Source: Chryseobacterium sp. T16E-39 (GTDB lineage: Bacteria; Bacteroidota; Bacteroidia; Flavobacteriales; Weeksellaceae). From it: DNA of 64,000 bases. The notes beneath the pieces are model-generated. The model saw nothing but the letters and a program-made list of their open reading frames with translations. It made no database searches and was not told the origin of the DNA. Where the stretch lies: assembly GCF_002216065.1 (NCBI RefSeq), contig NZ_CP022282.1, positions 2,232,001 to 2,296,000 of the forward strand, read 5' to 3'. Position numbers and translations under genes: made by a program. Within the stretch, counting starts at the first letter, position 1, and each line of letters opens with the position of its first letter. Below are positions 45,035 to 51,969 of the stretch, one piece after another.

Positions 45035-45589
45035 ATGAAAAAAATAATTTTAATAACTCTTATTTTCTTTTTTACTTTTAATAAAAGTACTATTAGAAAA
45101 CAAGATTTACATAATATTATTAAGGGATATATAGAATATATTTCTAAAAAAAGAAAGATCAACCCTAAAAACGAGATATTAGTATTAGCTTTTCATAATC
45201 AAACGAAAGAAAAAGGTGAATACTCAGTAGATATTGCATTTTTCGACCCTAAAGTGATGAAAAATATGAAATATAACCAGGTTTATTTATTTGAAGGATA
45301 TAAGCTTATATTGCCTGATAATGAATGCAGAGCAATAGAGAAAATGTTTAAGAAAATTTCATATGAAAATTTTAATCAGGCTGCAATAGAAATAGATTAC
45401 GAAGTTGAAAGTTGGCATATTGCCTTTAATAAAATGGATGAGATTAATTTTTTATCACCTAGTGTAATCTCAGCACGTATAAAATCAATTTTAAAGGCTA
45501 AAAATTTAAAATTTTCTGATACGTATAAAGATATTTCATATTCCTCCCCAAATTGTTCAAAATTTGCTCCATCTAAACAAAGTCCATGA
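45035..45589 (+). CDS. Orphan immunity-like small exported protein
   Basis: A 184-residue protein with a hydrophobic N-terminus (MKKIILITLIFFFTFNKS) and a Lys/Ile/Asn-rich body (YIEYISKKRKINPKNEILVLAFHNQ, SWHIAFNKMDEINFLSP). It is very AT-rich, like the immunity gene upstream. No family is recognised and no promoter was found. By its place behind the RHS operon among cassette remnants I infer an orphan immunity protein from a displaced tip. Confidence 0.5.
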   Translation: MKKIILITLIFFFTFNKSTIRKQDLHNIIKGYIEYISKKRKINPKNEILVLAFHNQTKEKGEYSVDIAFFDPKVMKNMKYNQVYLFEGYKLILPDNECRAIEKMFKKISYENFNQAAIEIDYEVESWHIAFNKMDEINFLSPSVISARIKSILKAKNLKFSDTYKDISYSSPNCSKFAPSKQSP

Positions 45590-45648
45590 CTTTTAATTTA
45601 ATAATAAAACAACAAAACTTACCAAAAAAAAATATATTTTTAAAATAT

Positions 45649-45684
45649 AGCCCCTCGCTCCCGCACGATTGTGTGGTGTGGTAG
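45649..45684 (+). repeat. Degenerate REP copy
   Basis: CCCCTCGCTCCCGCACGATT then GTGTGGTGTGG, similar to the REP hairpin but imperfect, without the longer RAYT-upstream tail. The DNA between here and 45717 holds only a weak hairpin. Confidence 0.5.
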
Positions 45685-45717
45685 ATAATAAAAAAACCCG
45701 CATTTTGCGAGGTTATT

Positions 45718-45892
45718 TATCAATATAAGTACAACGGGAAGAAATATTAAGGATAGAGATACAATAAAAAAAGTTCCTAGTCAAACGAAAACCAATGATA
45801 GTATTATGTTTAATAAAGCTGTTAAAAATTTTAATGATCAAAAGTTAAAAAACTATTATAATAAAATAAATTTTCTCGGCAAAAAATGGTAG
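45718..45892 (+). pseudogene. Displaced toxin-tip remnant
   Basis: At 45718-45747 one frame reads YQYKYNGKKY, like the RHS core repeat YKYNGKE. The next frame is open from before 45740 to TAG at 45890-45892 and gives 50 residues starting RNIKDRDTIKKVP and ending YYNKINFLGKKW, a plausible tip C-terminus. The stop overlaps the ATG of the lipoprotein remnant (ATGGTAG), as in coupled toxin-immunity pairs. There is no start or full domain, so it is a silent remnant. Confidence 0.5.
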
Positions 45893-46052
45893 TAAAAAAT
45901 AATAAAAGAACAGCGAAAAATTTTTTTTTGCTTTTAATTATCTTTTTATTTTTTTCATGTAAAAAAAATGATAAAAATTTCAGTAAACAAGTCAATATTC
46001 AGGATATTACTAATGAAGGTAATTATGCAATTAGTACTAAAAAAGAAAATGA
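45886..46052 (+). pseudogene. Lipoprotein immunity gene truncated by REP copy 2
   Basis: The reading frame starts at ATG 45886, overlapping the tip remnant's stop, and gives a lipoprotein signal (FFLLLIIFLFFSC lipobox) and about 25 mature residues (KKNDKNFSKQVNIQDI). At about 46053 it runs into REP copy 2, whose translation (SPQLPHESFRV...) continues in frame only to 46113. The gene body beyond is lost. It was probably the immunity partner of the remnant tip. Confidence 0.55.
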
Positions 46053-46148
46053 TTCCCCCCAGCTGCCGCACGAATCCTTTCGTGTGGCATTTTCTTCTAA
46101 TTATCATCAATAAACTATCTCATTTTATATCTTTACCTAAAACATATA
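46053..46148 (+). repeat. REP copy 2 with RAYT-upstream sequence
   Basis: CCCCCCAGCTGCCGCACGAA with hairpin partner TTTCGTGTGGCA and the conserved tail to CTAAAACATATAAT. It is nearly identical to REP copies 1 and 3. Confidence 0.85.
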
Positions 46149-46262
46149 ATGCTGAGTGAAAATTATAAATTCTATAATCAGAAAGGATTCTTTTACTAAG
46201 TTTGTCTTAGCGGGCAGAGGCTATGAATGTTTATTAATTACATCCATCAAATCTGATCTAAA
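46149..46262 (+). pseudogene. Decayed RAYT transposase copy
   Basis: From ATG 46149 the first 17 codons (MLSENYKFYNQKGFFY, then a stop) align with the intact transposase start (MSRNYKFHNPEGLYF). Shortly after, CGGGCAGAGGCTATGAAT matches the C-terminal RAEDYK region of that gene. So it is an internally deleted copy, behind its own REP. Confidence 0.65.
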
Positions 46263-46302
46263 CAGTTTTAGTCTCATTTAGACTACCTCAAAATAAAAAA
46301 TA

Positions 46303-46743
46303 ATGAAAATAATATTTATTTTAATAATGGTTTTACTAACCAACAATAGTTGCTCCGCACAAAATAATATTGATTTTTTTTATCAGGATAAAACGAAAGC
46401 AAAAGAAACAGATAGTTCTGCATACAAATCTTATTTGGAAAATATTCCAAAAGAATTTCTTAAAAAAGATAATGAAGTATTATTATTTTTTAATAATGCC
46501 GCTTTTATTGACGATGTTATTACTATAAATGGTAAAGACTATAATTTTGAAAACTATACCTGTGGATATACACAAATTAGAATTCTTAAAACAGATGGAA
46601 AGATTAATATCACATCTAAGAAAAAAAAAGAGATGGATTTTAAGCTAAAAAAAGGAATTGATTATATTATTATAAACGGAAATTTTGATAATAAATGGAG
46701 TGTTACATTTTCAGAATTTTTTCCAACAATGGAATGTTTGTAA
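46303..46743 (+). CDS. Orphan immunity-like small exported protein
   Basis: A 146-residue protein with a signal sequence (MKIIFILIMVLLTNNSCSAQ, possibly a lipobox at Cys 17) and a Lys/Asn/Ile-rich body (DDVITINGKDYNFENY, KKGIDYIIINGNFDNK). No family is recognised. Its stop is followed without a gap by a relic of the RHS core (46744-46815), so it seems to be an immunity gene left in front of a duplicated core fragment. Confidence 0.5.
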   Translation: MKIIFILIMVLLTNNSCSAQNNIDFFYQDKTKAKETDSSAYKSYLENIPKEFLKKDNEVLLFFNNAAFIDDVITINGKDYNFENYTCGYTQIRILKTDGKINITSKKKKEMDFKLKKGIDYIIINGNFDNKWSVTFSEFFPTMECL

Positions 46744-46815
46744 AATTATAAGTACAGTGGTAAATAGCTCCAAGAGACTGGTATGTATGATTATGGGGCA
46801 AGGACGTATATGGCC
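46744..46815 (+). pseudogene. RHS-core fragment (relic)
   Basis: These 72 bases match 43007-43078 of the RHS gene at 62 positions by eye. They translate to NYKYSGK-stop-LQETGMYDYGARTYMA. The in-frame stop shows decay, and the fragment ends at REP copy 3. It marks a former tip junction or an incomplete recombination product. Confidence 0.85.
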
Positions 46816-46906
46816 CCCGCTGCCGCACGAATCCTTTCGTGTGGTATTTTCTTCTAATTATCATCAATAAACTATCTCATTTTATATCTTTACCTAAAAC
46901 ATATAG
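46816..46906 (+). repeat. REP copy 3 (left end of RAYT unit)
   Basis: CCCCGCTGCCGCACGAATCC with TTTCGTGTGG hairpin partner and the conserved tail up to the transposase start. The tail holds TATCTTTA, close to a -7 element. Confidence 0.85.
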
Positions 46907-46908
46907 TG

Positions 46909-47475
46909 ATGAGTAGAAATTATAAATTCCACAATCCGGAAGGATTGTATTTTATAAGCTTTGCTGTAGTAGGTTGGTTAGACGTATTTGTTCGAAATGA
47001 ATATAAAGAGCTTCTGCTGGAAAGTTTAAGATTTTGTCAAAAAACAAAAGGTTTAGAAATTCATGCATGGTGCATTATGTCCAGTCATGTACATTTGGTT
47101 TTTCGAAGTATAGGCGGACAAAAACCAGAGTTATTAATTGGAGATTTGAAAAGATTTACAAATAATGAAATTATAAAAGCTATTAAGGAGAACCCTAAAG
47201 AAAGTAGAAAAGAATTTTTGTTAGATTTCTTTTTGAAAGAAGGAGCGAAAAGTTCGAATGTTAACAAATATCAGTTCTGGAGGCATGACAATAAACCAAT
47301 TGAACTATGGAGTAATAAGGTTATATTCCAAAAAATTAACTACATTCATCAAAATCCGGTTCAGGCAGGTCTAGTTTTTCGGGCAGAAGATTATAAATAC
47401 AGTAGTGCAGTTGATTATTATGATGAAAAAGGACTTTTGGATAATATTATAGTTTTTAGAATGTTTGATTTATAG
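46909..47475 (+). CDS. REP-associated tyrosine transposase (RAYT)
   Basis: Y1/HUH-type transposase of 188 residues (the GTG at 46906 is an alternative start). The HUH motif is IMSSHVHLVF (H-x-H, about 61-64) and the catalytic tyrosine lies in INYIHQNPVQAGLV (about 144), the RAYT signature. The enzyme nicks REP hairpins and mobilises them as single strands. It looks intact and is flanked by inverted REPs. A decayed copy and three further REPs lie in the preceding 2.3 kb, so this gene is the likely source. Confidence 0.9.
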   Translation: MSRNYKFHNPEGLYFISFAVVGWLDVFVRNEYKELLLESLRFCQKTKGLEIHAWCIMSSHVHLVFRSIGGQKPELLIGDLKRFTNNEIIKAIKENPKESRKEFLLDFFLKEGAKSSNVNKYQFWRHDNKPIELWSNKVIFQKINYIHQNPVQAGLVFRAEDYKYSSAVDYYDEKGLLDNIIVFRMFDL

Positions 47476-47483
47476 TTTTTAAA

Positions 47484-47513
47484 CCACACGAAAGGATTCG
47501 TGCGGTACCGGGG
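47484..47513 (-). repeat. REP copy 4, inverted (right end of RAYT unit)
   Basis: CCACACGAAAGGATTCGTGC then GGTACCGGGG, the reverse complement of the left REP apart from a few bases. Confidence 0.85.
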
Positions 47514-47531
47514 AGGAAATAAAAAATAATT

Positions 47532-48128
47532 ATGAGAAGAAAATTTATTCTATTTTTCATTTTAATGTCAATATTCATTTTTTCACAAAACAAATCAGGT
47601 ATATATTCATACAAGACCCCTTATTATTTTGAAAGTATAAATTTATTAAAAGATGGAACTTTTAAATATTATAGAAAAACTGAATTTTTAAAAGATGAAA
47701 TTTTTGGGAATTGGCAGCTTCGAAACGACAGCATTTTAGTTTTGGATAGTAATCCTCAAAGATCCAAATTGATGGTTAAGGAACACATTAAAAAAGGCAA
47801 GAAAATAACCTTTACCGTAAGAGACTCTGAGGAATATCTCATTAATTACCAACTGCATATAATTACCAACAAAAAAGACACTCTTGCTTACAGGAATCAA
47901 TTTGAAAAATCTGTTATTAAAGAAAAACCCATTTCTTTTTATATAATAAGCACTGAGGGCTTACATTCTCCTGTTTATAAAATCAAAGGAACAAATAGTA
48001 ATTTTTTTGATGTGAAATTTGAACGACAAAGGGTATTTGAAAATGAGCAATGGAGGTTTGTAGGAAACAGTATAATTCCGTTGGGATTAGATGGGAAATA
48101 TTCAAATTATAGGTTGATAAGAGAGTAA
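47532..48128 (+). CDS. Small exported protein behind the RAYT unit
   Basis: A 198-residue protein with a signal peptide (MRRKFILFFILMSIFIFSQ) and a beta-rich body (SGIYSYKTPYYFESINLLKDGTFKYYRK, FGNWQLRNDSILVLDSN). The opening pattern of 'lipocalin-like' strands is common among small Bacteroidetes exported proteins of unknown role. It may be another orphan immunity protein or an unrelated cargo gene. No promoter was identified. Confidence 0.5.
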   Translation: MRRKFILFFILMSIFIFSQNKSGIYSYKTPYYFESINLLKDGTFKYYRKTEFLKDEIFGNWQLRNDSILVLDSNPQRSKLMVKEHIKKGKKITFTVRDSEEYLINYQLHIITNKKDTLAYRNQFEKSVIKEKPISFYIISTEGLHSPVYKIKGTNSNFFDVKFERQRVFENEQWRFVGNSIIPLGLDGKYSNYRLIRE

Positions 48129-48183
48129 AGGAATGTCCGTATATTCTATAATAAAAAAGCAATAGAACTAATTAAAAATTTAC

Positions 48184-48540
48184 ATGACCAGATTTACTAT
48201 TGTAGCCTCAGGAATTTTAGGGTGTATTTTATTATCCTGTGGTTCTACATTTTCATATCCCAGCAAGTTTAGTAATATCTGTTTCTATATTGACACTCCA
48301 ACCAATGAACTGTATATAAAAACGAGGAATAGATTTGTATTAACCTACCCTAATTCTTTTGAAAAAATTATGGGAATATGGAAAATTAAAAAAGATACAC
48401 TACAGCTTTCCACTCTTTCTAATGGTTCTCTACTAGACAAAGATAGTATACCATACAAGGAAGAAATGTATCTTATTATAAGAGGTACAAAATTAATAAA
48501 CCCAAAAAACAAAAAATGTTTTATGCAATTACAAAAATGA
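48184..48540 (+). CDS. Small lipoprotein
   Basis: A 118-residue protein with a lipobox (ILLSC, Cys about 19) and a short beta-rich mature part (ICFYIDTPTNELYIKTRNRF, GIWKIKKDTLQLSTLSNG). Its GIWKIKKDTLQL resembles the FGNWQLRNDSILVL strand of the preceding protein, so the two may be diverged relatives. The function is unknown. It is 55 bases after the previous gene and is the last cassette-like gene before core genes resume. Confidence 0.5.
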   Translation: MTRFTIVASGILGCILLSCGSTFSYPSKFSNICFYIDTPTNELYIKTRNRFVLTYPNSFEKIMGIWKIKKDTLQLSTLSNGSLLDKDSIPYKEEMYLIIRGTKLINPKNKKCFMQLQK

Positions 48541-48591
48541 CAACTCAAAAATATTAAAATTTAAGCCGCACAACTGTATTAACAACAGGCA

Positions 48592-48975
48592 TCAAATCTT
48601 CTCCAGCCAGTCACTTTTCAACCTCTGAACTCTTTGTGTCTTAGAATCAATTAAAACCCATAGTGTTAAAGAATCTACTACAAGCTGGCCATTACAATAA
48701 AATTCAACTTTTCTGGGCTGCCTGATTCCTTCAGGGTTTTTAGGATATGTTTTTACGGTAATGATATCGTTTAAATAGACTTGCTTTTTATATTGAATAT
48801 GATGATCAAGAAGCATCCATATATCTTCAGGGTATTCAGTCAAGTGTTTTACTGCATCCCAATGTTCGGTTGCTATTTCTTCCACCCAGCTTACATACTG
48901 TACGTTATTAACATGATTGTTCTGATCGATGTTTTCTTTCGTAACCTGTATCTCTTTTTCATACACTAAACTCAT
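48592..48975 (-). CDS. Hotdog-fold acyl-CoA thioesterase
   Basis: A 127-residue 4HBT-type hotdog protein. Features: VTKENIDQNNHVNNVQYVSWVEE (with the Asp/Asn active-site loop, about 12-34), HHIQYKKQVYLNDIITVKTYP, and the late LWVLIDSKTQRVQRL strand. Such enzymes hydrolyse acyl-CoA or acyl-ACP thioesters; the chain length is not predictable. The -7 element TATTTTTG is at 48993-49000. The gene faces the small-lipoprotein gene and marks the return to core genome. Confidence 0.88.
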   Translation of the reverse strand: MSLVYEKEIQVTKENIDQNNHVNNVQYVSWVEEIATEHWDAVKHLTEYPEDIWMLLDHHIQYKKQVYLNDIITVKTYPKNPEGIRQPRKVEFYCNGQLVVDSLTLWVLIDSKTQRVQRLKSDWLEKI

Positions 48976-48992
48976 TTCCCTGAAATTTTAGT

Positions 48993-49000
48993 CAAAAATA
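48993..49000 (-). promoter_or_regulatory. -7 element of thioesterase gene
   Basis: CAAAAATA on the + strand, TATTTTTG on the minus strand, 17 bases from the start codon. Confidence 0.5.
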
Positions 49001-49078
49001 AGACATAAAAACAAAATCTTCCTAAAAGAGAGGTAACCTTTTACGATTAACATAGCGTTTGCATATGTTATATTCATA

Positions 49079-49113
49079 AAAAAACGGAATCGGATTAAAA
49101 CCCGATTCCGTTT
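49079..49113 (-). terminator. Terminator of ompH gene
   Basis: AAAACGGAATCGG...CCGATTCCGTTT hairpin, 19 bases past the stop at 49132. Confidence 0.88.
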
Positions 49114-49131
49114 ACAATATTTTGTTTGCTA

Positions 49132-49710
49132 TTATTTAGCTTTTCCAGTTGCTTTAGCAGCAGGTGTTGCTGTTGCCCCTAACTTGGTTTTTACAGCAGG
49201 TGTAATATCTTCACTTCCATCTGTATATACCAGGTTATTAGCTCCCTGAGCTGTTGAAGTATCAAATACATAGCTTAAACTTCTTTCTTTAGCCACAGCA
49301 GAAATTGCATTCTGTATTTTTTGCTGTAATGGAGTAAACAGTTCGCTTTGTTTAGCTGAAATCTCCTTAGCCGCTTGTGTTCTTCCTTCTTCAATTTTTT
49401 TACCCAAGCCTTGTAATTCTGTTTGAGCTGCAATTAATTCTTTAGTTACTGCCTCTTTGTTAGCCTCGCTTAACGTTTTTTCTTTTTCCTGTGCCGTTTT
49501 TAGTTTAGCCTGATAATCTCCGATCAGCTTATCAATTTCTGTTTGTTTTGCTTTTGTCAGATTATCGATTGCTGCATTAGCTGTTTTCACTTCAGACATA
49601 CTTGCAAAAATATCATCTGAGTTCACATGACCTATCTTCTGTTGAGCATTTGCGGCGTTAGCAGTAAGCGTTAATCCCGCTGCAATACATAGTACTTTAA
49701 TTAACTTCAT
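49132..49710 (-). CDS. OmpH/Skp-family periplasmic chaperone
   Basis: A 192-residue exported protein with a signal peptide (MKLIKVLCIAAGLTLTANAANAQ), a short strand IGHVNSDDIFASM, and a long charged alpha-helical hairpin (about 45-130), the Skp/OmpH architecture. Skp-type trimers hold unfolded outer-membrane proteins. The Ala/Lys-rich tail (TPAAKATGKAK) is not conserved. I start at ATG 49710; the longer frame to 49752 is excluded because its first codons lie on the -7 element (49750-49757). Confidence 0.85.
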   Translation of the reverse strand: MKLIKVLCIAAGLTLTANAANAQQKIGHVNSDDIFASMSEVKTANAAIDNLTKAKQTEIDKLIGDYQAKLKTAQEKEKTLSEANKEAVTKELIAAQTELQGLGKKIEEGRTQAAKEISAKQSELFTPLQQKIQNAISAVAKERSLSYVFDTSTAQGANNLVYTDGSEDITPAVKTKLGATATPAAKATGKAK

Positions 49711-49749
49711 TTTTTTAATACGTATTTTAAAACTTTGTTTTTTTGTTTT

Positions 49750-49757
49750 CAAATATA
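49750..49757 (-). promoter_or_regulatory. -7 element of ompH gene
   Basis: CAAATATA on the + strand, TATATTTG on the minus strand, 39 bases from the chosen start at 49710. Confidence 0.5.
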
Positions 49758-49890
49758 ATACAAATTTTGATCATCATGGTTATTGAATAATCCGGACTTC
49801 ATGAGAAAATAAATCAGAATACCAATAACGAAAACCTCCTCAAAAACTGAGAAGGCTTTCAAACAATATGTATAATGTGGAAAACTGATC

Positions 49891-51171
49891 TTAATGAAAC
49901 TGTGCTATTTCTGTAGAGTCTTTCATCGCAACAGTTGCCGATGAACCGCCTGTTACAACATTCTGAACCTCATCAAAATATCCTGTCCCTACAAAAGACT
50001 GATGCTTGACCGCTCTGAATCCTTTCTGCTGCAAAGCAAATTCACGTTCCTGTAATTCAGAATATCCGGCCATCCCTTTTTCTTTATAAGCTAAAGCCAG
50101 CTCGAACATCGCAGTATTCAGGGCATGGAAACCAGCTAACGTAATAAACTGGAACTTATATCCCATTTTTGCTAATTCTTCACGGAAGGTCGTCATTTCT
50201 TCAACACTCAGTTTTGCTGCCCAGTTGAAAGATGGCGAGCAATTGTACGCCAGCATTTTTCCAGGAAATTTGGCATGAATTCCTTCTGCAAATTTTCTTG
50301 CCTGCTCCAAATCCGGGTTAGAGGTTTCCATCCAGATCAGGTCCGCATAAGGAGCATAGGATAAACCCCGGTCTATTCCCTGCTCTACTCCATTTTTCAC
50401 GACATAAAATCCTTCTGAAGTTCTTTCTCCGGTCACAAATTTCTTATCTCTGTCATCAATATCAGAGGTCAGTAAATCTGCAGCATCAGCGTCTGTTCTT
50501 GCGATAATGACACTGGGAACTCCTGTTACATCTGATGCTAAACGGGCAGCTATTAATTTATTAATCGCTTCCTGAGTAGGCACCAAAACTTTCCCCCCTA
50601 AATGTCCACATTTCTTTGCAGAAGAGAGCTGATCCTCAAAATGTACAGCGGCCGCCCCTGCCTCTATCATCTGTTTCATCAGTTCAAAAGCATTGAGATT
50701 GCCCCCAAACCCGGCTTCAGCATCGGCAATAATAGGAACCAGATATTCTTTATCTCCATTACCACTTACAGACTGAACCTGGTCTGCTCTTAATAAAGCA
50801 TTATTGATTTTCTTTACTACAGAAGGGACTGAATTAGCAGGATACAAAGATTGGTCAGGATACATTTCACCTGATAAATTAGCATCTGCTGCCACCTGCC
50901 ATCCTGAAAGATAAATTGCTTCCAGACCGGCATCAACTTCCTGTACCGCCTGGTTTCCGGTTAATGCTCCCAGCCCGGCTACAAAATCCTGAGTGGTCAG
51001 TTTCTCCCAGAATTTCTTAGACATTTCAGTTGCAATGGTATAATCGATCGTATAAGAACCTCTGAGTTTTAATACATCTTCTGCTGTATATGGCCTTTGC
51101 ACACCATTCCAACGCGGATTGTTCAGCCAATCCTGCTCTATAGCCTGAATTTTTTCTTGTTTTGTTTTCAT
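49891..51171 (-). CDS. aceA: Isocitrate lyase
   Basis: First enzyme of the glyoxylate shunt, cleaving isocitrate to succinate and glyoxylate. The catalytic [13 protein letters not shown] loop (Cys about 188), [40 protein letters not shown] and NCSPSFNW are all present. Length 426 is standard for the shorter class. It is on the same strand as aceB but 800 bases of repeats separate them, and no clear promoter was found in that stretch. Confidence 0.96.
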   Translation of the reverse strand: MKTKQEKIQAIEQDWLNNPRWNGVQRPYTAEDVLKLRGSYTIDYTIATEMSKKFWEKLTTQDFVAGLGALTGNQAVQEVDAGLEAIYLSGWQVAADANLSGEMYPDQSLYPANSVPSVVKKINNALLRADQVQSVSGNGDKEYLVPIIADAEAGFGGNLNAFELMKQMIEAGAAAVHFEDQLSSAKKCGHLGGKVLVPTQEAINKLIAARLASDVTGVPSVIIARTDADAADLLTSDIDDRDKKFVTGERTSEGFYVVKNGVEQGIDRGLSYAPYADLIWMETSNPDLEQARKFAEGIHAKFPGKMLAYNCSPSFNWAAKLSVEEMTTFREELAKMGYKFQFITLAGFHALNTAMFELALAYKEKGMAGYSELQEREFALQQKGFRAVKHQSFVGTGYFDEVQNVVTGGSSATVAMKDSTEIAQFH

Positions 51172-51189
51172 AATATTTTGATTTGTTAT

Positions 51190-51262
51190 GTTTGGGTTGA
51201 GTTACGGGTTACGGGTTACGGGGTTCGGGATTCGAGTTTTGAGATTCGTGATATGAGATATA
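51190..51262. repeat. TTACGGG/TTCGAG degenerate short tandem repeat
   Basis: GAGTTACGGGTTACGGGTTA followed by CGGGGTTCGGGATTCGAG and more. A 7-to-9-base degenerate repeat, of the same kind as at 32.42 kb and, within a gene, at 35.85 kb. Confidence 0.6.
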
Positions 51263-51296
51263 GCGTTTTATTAAAAACTCTAATTGAGAATTCAAC

Positions 51297-51930
51297 AACT
51301 TCTCGATACGATTTTTTCAAAATCTACTCGAAGTGACGACTTCGTTGCAACCTTCCAATCTTTTTTAAATTACCGTCAGTTCGAGTGAAATGGTTCGTAA
51401 TGCAATGGAGAATCATTTTGTATCGAGAACCTTTTAATTCAACAACTAAGGCTTAATCAAAATTGCAGGACAACTAAAATAGCATCAGAAAGACCCACCA
51501 ACTTCTCGATACGACTTTTTCAAAATCTACTCGAAGTGACGACTTCGTTACAATTTTCTCATCTTTTTTAAATTACCGTCAGTTCGAGTGAAATGGTTCG
51601 GAATGCAATGGAGAATCATTTTGTATCGAGAACCTTTTACTTCAACAACTAAGGCTTAATCAAGATTGCAAGACAACTAAAATAGCATCAGAAAACCCAA
51701 CAACTTATCGATACGATTTTTTCAAAATCTACTCGAAGTGACGACTTCGTTACAATTTTCTCATCTTTTTTAAATTACCGTCAGTTTGAGTGAAATGGTT
51801 CGTAATGCAATGGAGAATCATTTTGTATCGAGAACCTTTTACTTCAACAACTAAGGCTTAATCAAGATTACATGACAACTAAAATAGCATCAGAAAAAGC
51901 CAAAACTTATTGATAAGATCTTTTCAAATT
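51297..51930 (+). repeat. 203-bp foldback unit in 3.1 tandem copies
   Basis: The units begin at 51301, 51504 and 51706 (TCTCGATACGA or TATCGATACGA) with a partial degraded fourth from 51909. Within each unit, TCTCGATAC pairs with GTATCGAGA, and ACTCGAAGTGACG pairs with CGTCAGTTCGAGT, so each unit can fold back. Copies differ by few bases. No ORF of note, no promoter. It fills the aceA-aceB gap. Confidence 0.9.
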
Positions 51931-51969
51931 CGAAAACGCTCCTACTCTAAAACGCTCAAACGCTCCCAC

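Larger units (their letters stand above)
46816..47513 (+). mobile_element. RAYT unit: transposase between inverted REPs
   Basis: An intact REP-associated tyrosine transposase gene with a direct REP on the left and the same hairpin in inverted orientation on the right (47484-47513). This is the classic layout from which REP elements are mobilised in trans. Confidence 0.8.

Noticed and set aside
46685..46870. 61-codon + strand frame crossing the RHS relic and REP copy 3
   Set aside because: It is a chance frame through an exported-protein end, a core relic and a REP.
51097..51336. 79-codon + strand frame over the aceA start and the adjacent repeat
   Set aside because: It is antisense to aceA and then runs through the TTACGGG repeat; no coding texture.
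51297..51930. Tandem repeat considered as a CRISPR array
   Set aside because: Units are 203 bases with no short repeat/unique spacer alternation, and no cas genes are in the window.
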